The notes under the pieces: generated by a model
Told to the model about the DNA's origin: nothing
What the model saw: only the letters and a program-made list of their open reading frames with translations
Databases searched by the model: none
Shown here: in pieces, positions 47,271 to 56,400 of the stretch
How the letters are laid out: every line of letters begins with the position of its first letter
Numbering within the stretch: position 1 is the stretch's first letter
Program-made: the position numbers and the translations under genes
Assembly (NCBI RefSeq): GCF_003814875.1
Contig: NZ_RKQF01000001.1
Span: 1,922,001-1,986,000 of the forward strand
Length of the DNA stretch: 64,000 nucleotides
Source of the DNA: Streptomyces sp. Ag109_O5-1
Lineage (GTDB): Bacteria > Actinomycetota > Actinomycetes > Streptomycetales > Streptomycetaceae
Direction: 5' to 3'

Positions 47271-48254
47271 ATGCCGGCACATTCCGCACCGCCGCATCTC
47301 TTCTTCCTGACCCAGCCCAAGGGCAACGGTGCCATCCTCTTCAGCATGCGGGGGACACTCCGCGGACCGGAACTCTCGAAGATCGGGACGTTCGAAGATC
47401 ACGACGAATCCCAGCTGCTCGCCGCCACGCTCAACGCGGCTCTCCAGGGAGGAGCAGGCGCCCTCGCGAAGGTTCACGGGTGCTCAGCTTCCCTGCCTGG
47501 CCCCCTCAGGAAGGCGATCACTGACATCGCGGATGAGATCGAGGACACACACCGTGACGCTCCACGAGCCCGGGCCGCGCGCAGGGCCGCGCGGGCCGTC
47601 ACGGAGAACCTGGGACAGCTCAACGCGGCAGTGTTCTCGCTATTCAGCGCATCCCACTGCGGGAGCTGCCTAAGCTGCGGCTGCAATGTTGCCGAGGACT
47701 GCGCGAAGTGCGCCGTCTGCGGCTCGTCCCCCCGGGGCCGCGGCTGTGGGGACTGCGGCGGCGTTGGGGTAACGCCCAGGACCGCATTCGTTCTCCATCG
47801 GCAGCTGAGGGACCTTGCGGACAAGACGTACCGTGCCGCTTATGACCCCGACTTCTGGGAGCACAGCGTTCCGGTCAGCGCGGGGACCCAGTCGGACTGG
47901 TTCCTTCTTCACTGCGCTCGCGCGTACGACGACCTCGCGGCCGATCTACTTGCCGGCGGTATCCCGGAGCCGCGCTGTCTGGCCGAGAGCGTGCTATTCG
48001 GCTACGCCGTGGATGGCATCGGCGGGTTCAGTATCGAGTCCGTCCACGCGGACGAGGTCTATCAGACCCTTCCGACCTCTCGGTTCGACTATGACTGGGA
48101 GTTCCTCGCTAATGAGAGCGGGCTGCTCGACGTCAGCGACAGGGCGCACGACTTCCTGGAAGCAGACGTGGCCGAAGAAGACCTGTGGGACGAGTGGTTC
48201 AAGCCTTACACGGACGTCGAGGCCCGGGACACGAACCGCGGGTTCTGCTGCTGA
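47271..48254 (+). CDS. hypothetical protein with nine-cysteine cluster
   Basis: The ATG at 47271 has CGGAGGC 7 bases ahead. The 327-residue product has nine cysteines in 33 residues (130-162: C130, C133, C136, C138, C144, C147, C150, C159, C162), arranged like one or two zinc ribbons (CxxCxxCxC, CxxCxxC, CxxC). The rest is a soluble acidic protein with a conserved-looking stretch YDPDFWEHSVPVSAGTQSDW and an unusual CC at the C-terminus. No family is recognised. The gene ends in a perfect hairpin and lies among degraded genes, which suggests it is a retained accessory gene. Confidence 0.72.
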   Translation: MPAHSAPPHLFFLTQPKGNGAILFSMRGTLRGPELSKIGTFEDHDESQLLAATLNAALQGGAGALAKVHGCSASLPGPLRKAITDIADEIEDTHRDAPRARAARRAARAVTENLGQLNAAVFSLFSASHCGSCLSCGCNVAEDCAKCAVCGSSPRGRGCGDCGGVGVTPRTAFVLHRQLRDLADKTYRAAYDPDFWEHSVPVSAGTQSDWFLLHCARAYDDLAADLLAGGIPEPRCLAESVLFGYAVDGIGGFSIESVHADEVYQTLPTSRFDYDWEFLANESGLLDVSDRAHDFLEADVAEEDLWDEWFKPYTDVEARDTNRGFCC

Positions 48255-48284
48255 CAGTCGCCCGAACCCAAGCCATTGCTGGAA

Positions 48285-48315
48285 CGGGCGTCCAGTCTGC
48301 TCGACTGGACGCCCG
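48285..48315 (+). terminator. 13-bp perfect stem hairpin after the Cys-rich gene
   Basis: CGGGCGTCCAGTC pairs exactly with GACTGGACGCCCG across the loop TGCTC, 31 bases beyond the stop. No T run follows, but the position fits a terminator. Confidence 0.7.
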
Positions 48316-48431
48316 CCCACGAGGTCTCCATACCGAGCGAGCCACCGAGGAGCGCTGACCGAGCCGGCGGCGCGCCGGTACCCTGAAGGGCACCACGATC
48401 ATGGTCGACGGCACCCGACCCCTGGCGTCGT

Positions 48432-48617
48432 ACCGAGTTGATCAAGCCCCAGCGGCCCTGGAGAACGCTCTCCCAGGTCGAGTTGGCCACCGCCGAGTGG
48501 GTCGACTGGTACAACCACCGAAGACTCCACGGTGAGATAGGCCACGTCCCGCCCGTCGAATACGAAGCCAACTACTACACCGAACTCACGAAACCCCAGG
48601 TCACAACCACAGTCTGA
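48432..48617 (+). mobile_element. C-terminal fragment of an IS3-family transposase (rve/OrfB)
   Basis: About 61 codons read TELIKPQRPWRTLSQVELAT followed by AEWVDWYNHRRLHGEIGHVP and PVEYEANYYTEL before a TGA at 48615. The WVDWYNHRRLHGEIGHVPPVEYEANYY block is the standard C terminus of IS3-family OrfB integrases. No start, no N-terminal DDE portion and no terminal inverted repeats are visible, so the element is dead. Confidence 0.8.
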
Positions 48618-49059
48618 GATCTCTACCGACCCCGGGGCGGTTCATGGAGTGGGTGCCGCGCTGTCTGGGCGTCATCGTGGTCCGCCTCCCGCATGATGAC
48701 GTCCTGGGTGGCCGGCACCGGCCCGGCCGGGCGCTCTGACCCGTGATGGCGCCTGAACAGACGGCAGAGCCCCTATCGGGACACGCCCTGTGGCTCGGTG
48801 ACAGCAGGCACCATCCCGCAACGGCAGTCGACACTTCCAACACAAGACACGTCAGTCAAAGACCTCATGAATCAGACCCCCGTCCGGAACGGCACTGCGC
48901 AACCGTCCCACCGATCCCGGCGCAACGGCATGACTCGATCACTCCCGGAAGGCTTCGCCCGAACCGGCACTCAACCTGACCTGGACGGTCTGACAATGAG
49001 TTGACTCTCCGTCCACTCGTGACCGGCATTGACGGGCAGCCGTGTGGGCGGCATTACCA

Positions 49060-49312
49060 GACGGTGGATACCCCTGGCGGTGAGCCGGTCCGGTTTGTCG
49101 AAGTGCAAAAATCGGCTGGTCGTGCTGCAGCTCCCTGTACTCGACAACGAGTTGGTGGCTCTCCCAGCAGGCATCGACGAGATGCCCGGCCCGCCGCCCG
49201 TTCGTACCCGGGTCTCCCAGGAGCCAGCCGAACCGATGCTGGGTCAGGGGGCGGGGCTGTCTCACCCAGCACGTGGTTGCACAGCTCCACGACGTACGCC
49301 TCATCGCGGTGA
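49060..49312 (-). pseudogene. frameshifted remnant of a nuclease-like protein
   Basis: Three frames in succession read DEAYVVELCNHVLGE, then QHRFGWLLGDPGTNGRR with VDACWESHQLVVEYRELQHDQP, then FDKPDRLTARGIHR. The D...LVVEYRExQHDxP...FDKPDR layout resembles a small PD-(D/E)XK-type nuclease family of streptomycetes. At least two frameshifts separate the blocks, so it is a decayed gene. Family naming is inference. Confidence 0.45.
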
Positions 49313-49535
49313 TGACGGCCGACCGCCCGGCTTGCCTTTGCGGACGGCGGCGTCGAGCCCTTCCAGGATCGACTCACGGGTAGGACTACTCGGACGAAGT
49401 CACGGCCGATGCCGTGGCTTTGTGCGAGTCCGCCCCCGGGGCGACGTACAAGAGAGCATCGCCGCCGACCTGCGGGGGCGCGACCGCTGCTCCGGCCGCG
49501 CATGAGGCATGAATCCGCTGCCCCTTGCCTCGGAA

Positions 49536-50384
49536 TTAACGTCCTCGCAGAAGCAACTCGGCCTCATCGACATGGCCAGAAAGTCGGCCCGCTTCCCGGA
49601 TTTGCTCTACTGTCATCGAGCTGGCCAATTCAATCGCATCGTGAATCCCGTCACCGTTTCCACGGTCGAGCGGAGTCAAAAACCAGCGAACCGCCTGAAC
49701 TGGATCGATGGGGGTTCCAATGCCATCTCGATAGCGCCTTGCCGCGACGAGCATCGCCGGAACATGCGACGAACTGGCTGCCCTGAGGTACCACTGCAAT
49801 GAGTCACCGTCAAGACCCTTCTTCGCACATTGATCTCCCAGTACGGCGCACGCCTCAGGAATTCCAAGATCTCCGGCAATCTGTAGCCACTTTGCGAATT
49901 CCCGAAAATTCTTCCCAGTGCCATGCCCGCGGTAAAAATTTACCGCAAGATTAAAGGCGGCATAACCGTCACCCGCCTCAGCGGCAGCACGGTAGAGCTC
50001 GTTGGCCCGGACTGGATCGGGAGTTACACCTATACCGCCTTCAAGGACGAACCCGAGTTCCCGCATGCCCTGGATGACATTCGCCTCAGCAGCGACCTCA
50101 AGCAACGAAGCAGCAAAAGGAAGGTGCTCGCCGCGCTCAAGCAGCAGGCCCGCCACCAGGACCTTTGCGTCGAGGTCCCCCTGGTCTGCTAGGACTTCCA
50201 GTCGAGGCTGAAGGCGCCGAGTTTTGTCCCGCCCCTCCACCGAACCCCTGCGTTTGGCATGGAAGTACCAGTTGCCAGCAGAGATGAGATCTCCGGATCC
50301 CGCAGCCTGGTCGCCGCGTTCCAGGAGCTCCTGAACGGGAACCCCTTCGGGAAAGACACGCCAGCTCGGCACCGCTTCACCCAC
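49536..50384 (-). CDS. Sel1-like repeat protein, candidate immunity protein of the RHS toxin
   Basis: A GTG at 50384 follows AGGAG by seven bases and yields 282 residues. The sequence is built of SEL1/TPR-like helical repeats: LDAKVLVAGLLLERGEHLPF, VIQGMRELGFVLEGGIGVTP with DPVRANELYRAAAEAGDGYA, AAFNLAVNFYRGHGTGKNFR and MLVAARRYRDGIGTPIDPVQ. It has no signal peptide, so it is cytosolic. It begins 97 bases after the toxin stop on the same strand, where immunity genes of polymorphic toxins sit. A protein-interaction repeat fold is compatible with binding the deaminase-like toxin. Immunity role is inferred, not shown. Confidence 0.72.
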   Translation of the reverse strand: MGEAVPSWRVFPEGVPVQELLERGDQAAGSGDLISAGNWYFHAKRRGSVEGRDKTRRLQPRLEVLADQGDLDAKVLVAGLLLERGEHLPFAASLLEVAAEANVIQGMRELGFVLEGGIGVTPDPVRANELYRAAAEAGDGYAAFNLAVNFYRGHGTGKNFREFAKWLQIAGDLGIPEACAVLGDQCAKKGLDGDSLQWYLRAASSSHVPAMLVAARRYRDGIGTPIDPVQAVRWFLTPLDRGNGDGIHDAIELASSMTVEQIREAGRLSGHVDEAELLLRGR

Positions 50385-50480
50385 GGAAATCTCCTCATGC
50401 TCAGCGCCATGATGACCTGCCGGCCAATCGAGGTGATCCTACCGCACGGACAACCTCAATCGGCCGGCTAGTTATGCTAG

Positions 50481-53400
50481 CTAGCCCATCCAGGATGGAT
50501 AGTCATGAGCCCTCCACGACCCGTCCGGCCCAAATACATGTATAGATGTCGGATCAGAAACATAGAGATGGACTCCTAGCTGAGCAGCTCTGCCTTGGAA
50601 CCAGCTGATGCAGTTGTCGCACATATCTCGACTAACTGAAATCGAGACACCTGGGCGTAGCGTAGACGCCTGCTTCTCGGCGTGAGAGAGATAGTAGGCC
50701 CCATCCCCTCCAGAATTATCGAAGAAGAATGGCGTCCGATCAGTCGGCATGGCCGCATGCACCTGGTCAGGCATCGCCCGGTCGTAGCCACCTGGGATAT
50801 CCGAGGAAAAACCGCTGGCCGTTTGAATGTCCCCGGCCTCCGAAGCGGTCTTACTGGCCAAATCCACCGACGGAGCAAATGAGACATTAGAAGGATGAGG
50901 CGCTGCCCGAAGAGCTGCCGCCGTCTCACATCCCGTGTTATGAACGAGAACGGGAATATCGCCAGCCACCACATAGTACGTGTGGAGTTGCTGGACGGTG
51001 AGGTTCCAGCGGTTTGCCGTGCCTGGTGTGGGATGGGTGGTGACGACGTAGGCGTGGTCGTCGGTATCGGTATTGAGGGCGTCGCCGTGATGGAGGTTGC
51101 CGGCGGGGACCCAGGTGTGGGTGGTGTCGTCCCAGAAGGGGTGGTTGGCGGTGGTGTGGAGGGTGGCGGTGTGGCCGTTCTTGGTGCGGATGGTGAGGTC
51201 GAGCAGGTCGTGGTCGTGGTTGATCCACACGTGCTGGACGGTGCGGGTGCCTTGGTGCTTGCCGGTGGTGGGGTCTGCGGCTTGAACCTTGTCGCCGGGT
51301 TTGATGGCCTTGATCGGCTTGGTTTTACCGTGGGCCAGGAGTACGGGAGTAGTGGGAGCGAAGCTACAGCCCTTGATTCCGGTCAGGGTTCTGGCTTCTG
51401 CGGTTTCGGCTTCGACCGCTTCACCCTCACCGCGCGTGACGACGAGCAAGGCTGCCTCGAACAGCAGCTTCCCCGTTCCTTGAGCGCTTCGGCCGTGGGC
51501 GAAGTCGCCGTAGATCTCAGATCCGCGTCCGGCCACCGCATTCGAGAACGCGAAGGTGGGGTTGATTTGAGAGATCAGCTGCATGCAGTTGTCGCCGCTG
51601 GTGAAGCACTGCTTGTCGGCTTGATACTGGAGGTAAGGGGCCTCCACCATCCCGACGATGGACTTCTTGCCCTGGTCGACAAAGGTATGCAGGACAGTAA
51701 CGCCGAAGCTCGTCCAACCATGATTGCTGCTGCTGCCAGTGTTCGAGCCGTCGAGAATCTTGGCGGACTCTGTGCCGTCGCCGCCGCCCTCAGTCCAGTG
51801 CAGCGTGAGCCCGGTCGGGTCACTGCCGGTCACCGGGTTGTCAGCGGCGTAGGTGTAACCGCCCATCTGCTGAGGGCTAGTGGCTTCGAAGATGGGGTCG
51901 GCGCTGACGAAGCTGCCGAGGGCGGGGTCGTACTTGCGGGCGCCGACGTCGGTGTAGCCGGTGCTCTTGTCCTGTGGTTTGCCGAGGTAGGAGTGGGTGG
52001 GGTCGGGCCAGGTGACGGTGTTGGCACTGCCGCGTGGCTGACCGTAGGGGGTGTACTGCTGGCGGGAGACCTGCTGGGTGCCGGCGTCCATAGCCAGGGT
52101 CGACGTGCCGTGGGCGTCGCTGAAGAGGTACTTCACTCCGCCGCCGGGGAGGCTGGAGATCATGGCGACAGGGGCGCCTGTGCCGCCGTGGCTGTACATG
52201 CGGACGGCGCCGAGCAGGGTGTTGGGGGCGACGCTGGTGTTGACGACGATCTCGGTGTCGCCGGCGAAGAATGTGGTCTGGCCGGGATCGCGGCGGATGA
52301 GCTGGTTGCCGTCGGCGTCGTAGAGGTACTTGGTGCTGGTGGGGCTGGCGCCGGTGGTGTCCACCTGGGCCAGGTGGCCCTCGTCGTCCCAGGTGAGGGT
52401 CTGGCCGGGGCCGGTGGTGGGGGTGCGGGTGTGGAGGTTGCCGTCTTCGTCGTAGCCGAACGTCGTCGGGTTGGTGCCGCCGGTGGTGGCGGTCAGGGTG
52501 TGGGGCTGGGCTCCGGTGGAGTTGCAGTTGGCTGTGCAGCCGTCGTGGTAGGTGGTGGTGACGGTGCTGCCGGTGGTGCCGATGGCGTGGTCGATGCTCT
52601 GGTGGCGGTTGCCGATGGCGTCGTAGTTGAACGTCTGCCAGTAGGAGCCGGGTGTCGTGGTGAGGGTGCTGCTGGTGGGCGGGGTGACGTTGCAGTTGTT
52701 GGCTGTCCAGGCGTCGGTGAGCCGGTCCAGGGCGTCGTAGCCGTAGCACTGCTGGTCGGTGACGGTGTTTCCGGTCTCGGACTGCTGGTCTGTGGTGGAG
52801 GTGGGGTTGCCGGAGGCGTCGTAGGAGTACTTGGTGTCATCGACCGTCGGGCCGGGCGCCTGAGTCCGGTTGACCTTGCGTTCATTCAGCCGGAGGGTCT
52901 GCGCGTCGTATCCGTATGTGACCGTGGCCGAGTTGGTTTGGGGCCCCATAACGACCTGCGACGGCTGACCGTCTTCGTTGTACGCGGTCTTGGTGACGTA
53001 GGCGGAGGTGCCGTTCTGGGAACCGGTCGGATTGCCCAGTGCGTCGCGGGTGTACGTGATGAGCTCGCTGCTGAGACCCTGGGTGCCCGGGTCGCTTTGC
53101 GAGGCGAGCAACTGGTCGCGGGTCGTGTAGGAATAGGTTGTTTTGTAGGTCGAGGGCAGCGGCGCCTCGGACGCCGGCAAGGTGATCTGGGTGCCTGTCG
53201 GCTTGCCGAGGCTGCTGTAGCCGGTGGTGGCGACCGTGTAGCCACCGGTGGTGCCCTGTACGTACCGGGTGGACGAGGTCGGCATCCCGATGCGCTTGGT
53301 GTCGTAGGTCCAGGACGCGAACTTGAAGTCGGACTTGGCCTTGTCGGTGGCGGTGAGCTTGCGGCCCAGGAGGTCGTAGGTGTAGTCGAGTTCGACCTGT

Positions 53401-56400
53401 TTGGCGTCAGTGGTGGAGATCAGGTTCCCGGCGTCGTCGTACCCGTACTTGCTCCCGCCCGTGTCCGGGTCGGTCTGGTTCCTCTTGCGGCCCAGGAGGT
53501 CGTAGTTGAACGTCCACACCGTATTGTCGGGGCCGGTGACCTGGTGTTGCTGGCCGGCGGCCGTGTACTGGTAGGTGGTGGGCGAGGGAGTGCCGCCGGT
53601 GGCGGTGAATCCGGCGGCTGCGGACCCGGACACGGTGGGCGGGGCGGTGTACTGGTCCAGTTCGGTCGTCTGGCCCCGTGCGTCGACGACCGTGGTGGAG
53701 GCCACGCCCCCCTTGGGCGGCAGAACGGTGGTTTTGTCCCCAATGTAGGCGGTGGTGGTGCTCCAGGTCTTGATTCCCCTGGCTTCCTCGGTGACCAGGT
53801 CAGCCCGGCCCTGCCCGTCGTAGTCGGTGACGGTGCGGTCGGGGACGCTGACTTGGGAGACCGGGTACAGGATATTGCTGGGGCTGCCGCCCACGGCGAA
53901 GGCGTTGTTGGTGATGACCGTCCAGCCGTGGGAGTCGTACTGGGTGTCCGTGACGATGGTGCTGGAGTTCTCCCCGGTCTTCTGGACCTGCAGGGGTCGC
54001 AGCATCGCGTCGTAGAGCGTCTCGCTGGTCTGGTAACTGTCGTTGTCGAGCAGGGCGTTGGAAGCGACGATCGATGGTGCCGACTGGGAGATGCTGTAGG
54101 TGTAGGTCGTGTTCGCCGGTGCGCCGTTGGCCTTGATCTCGTTGGGTAGCCACACACCGGTCAGGCGGCCGAGCGCGTCGTAGGTGAGCGAGGTGAGCTT
54201 GCCGGCCACGTCGGTCTTTGCGGTGGGCAGAGTCCTGGCCGGGTCCAGGGTGCTGCTGGCGAGCTGGCAGTCCAAGGAGGACGTGGTGACCGTGGAGCAG
54301 TCCGCACCGGGCGTGACCTGGGTGATGGTCGTGCTGCTGGTGGGCAGCGCACCGCTGGCGGGGGTGTAAGAGGTGAAGACGCTCTGGGCGAGGCTCTTGC
54401 CGTCCGGGGAGGTGGAGTTGGGGGTCCGAGTGACCTTCGTCGTGCGGCCGTAGGAGTCGTAGGTGGTGGTGGTCTTGTCGACGAAGGCGGTCGCGGTGGC
54501 GCCGCTTGCGCCGGATGCTCCCTGGACGAGGGTGGCGTCACCTGTCTTGGGGAGGGCGGGATTCGTCTGCCCGTCGCCGTCGTAGGTGAAGCCGTTGCTG
54601 TCGTATGAGGTGCGGGTGTCGGAGATCAGGGTGCCGCTGGGGGTGGCGCCCGCGGTCGAGCAGTCCTGGGCCGTGGTGAGTGTCTCGGCGGCCAGCACCA
54701 GGGTATCGACGCTGCCCGTGAGATAGCGGTTGTAGGTGCACTTGGCGACGTTGTCGCCGGCTGTGGTCTCGCCGCGGTCGTCGACCTGCACGGCCATGCC
54801 CGTGGTCGACTTGCCCAGGGCTGTGTTGTAGAAGGTGTCGGTCTCGGTCTTGCGCCAGCCATAGGACACGGCCTGCCGGGTCAGCGTCTTGGCAGGGCGC
54901 GCCATCTGCGCAGTGAGGTCCGGCAGACCGCTGCGGCTGCGGCTTGCCGTGGGACCGAGGATCGTGGGCACGGTGACCACGGCCTTGTCCAGGCTGCCCG
55001 TGGCACTCGTGTAGGTGTCGGTCTCGAAGGTCTGCCCCGCCAGGGCGTTGTCGTCGGCGACCGAGGTGGCGCCGTCTTGGCTGGTCAGCGCAGGTACCGA
55101 GCGGGTCTTGCCGCCGGGCAGGGTGTCGCCGTTCATGCCCAGGAAGTAGTACGTCTTTGTCAGCGTCTTCTGGTCGTGGACCGCGACGCCGTCCGTCAGG
55201 TGGAAGACGGTGGGATCACCTGTGGTGACGTCCACCTCCGGATAGCCCCGGAATTGGCCCCAGGTGCGGTTCTTCGCCTTGACAGTCTCATTGTCGTCGT
55301 AGTGCCAGCCCGGGGTGCCGTTGTAGGCGTAGTCCGTCTCCAGCTTGGGCTGAGTGCCATCCTGGTAGGAGTTCTGCGGATCCTCGGTGACGACCGCGGT
55401 GACCTTGTATTTGTAGAACCAGTCCATCCACGGGGCGGGCTGCCCGTCAGGGGTCCAGTACACCGGGAAACACGACAGCGTGTTGGTGGAGGCGAAGGTC
55501 TTGGCGGCCGCGTCCGTCGGGTCGTTGGGGTCGCTCGCCGGTGCCTTGGAGCAGTTGGGGCGGTCGTAGGTGACCGTCGACTGCGCGCCGGCCTCGCTGG
55601 TGACCACCTGGATCCGGTCGTGGTACATCAGCGGCATCTGCGGGATGGTCCCGACCCGGTTGGGCAGTTGCAGCGGCGGGTCGAAACTCACCGCCGGCGT
55701 CGAGGAACTGCCTGTTGCGCCGCCAAGGGTGTCCAAACCGGTGCGCTGGATGGAGTCCAGCCACAGAGTGGGTGCGTGGTCGCCGCCGTCGGGGAAGGAC
55801 TGGGTGAAGGCGTACTTGTCGACCTGCTGGGTCGCCCCACCCGTCTGGATCTGGGTCGTGATCGAGGTCAGGCGCTTGCGGGACCAGAAGCTGGGACCGT
55901 GGTTGGTGCAGTTCGTCGAGCCCGAGGCGCAGTTCAGGTCCACCGGTACGTCCGGCCAGTACGCGGCATTGGCCGTGGTGAACTGACTGTCCGCGCACGT
56001 GTTGCCGGACGGTGTGCCCGGGATGCAGCGTTCGGCCGAGGCGTCGAAGACGATCTGCTCCGGCGCGGTGCCGGAGTAGATCGTCGAGGCGGTCATGCCG
56101 TAGTCGATGCGGGCCAGGGTGCCGCTGCGGGTGTAGGCGACGGCGGTGTTCTTCATGTCCGCGCCGTAGTAGCCCGTTTCCGGGGAGTAGTACCAGGCGG
56201 TGGCGTTGCTGTGGGTGTCGACTGCGTAGTCGAGGTTGAAGCGGTAGCCGAGTGTGCAGGTGGTGGCGGCGAAGTCGGTGCTGTCCGGGCAGTCGGACAC
56301 CCCGCTGTGCGCGTGGTAGACCGGTTCGGTCCACACGGACTTCGTCTCGTCCTTGCCGCTGGTCCAGCCCGGCAGGCGGTTGCGGCCGAAGAAGTACTGC

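Larger units (their letters stand above)
48255..49535. other. 1.28-kb degraded region with transposase and nuclease-like scraps
   Basis: The stretch holds a hairpin, a transposase fragment (48432-48617) and a frameshifted minus-strand remnant (49060-49312). Between 48620 and 49055 I find no gene I can support. Small open frames near 48800-49000 lack a ribosome-binding site and third-base bias. Confidence 0.5.

Noticed and set aside
49509..49802. Plus-strand frame over the Sel1 gene
   Set aside because: Antisense to a protein with clear Sel1 repeats and a good ribosome-binding site.
50385..50480. Terminator between the toxin and Sel1 genes
   Set aside because: Only a weak GGCTAG/CTAGCC pairing is present, too short to call; the gap is compatible with co-transcription.
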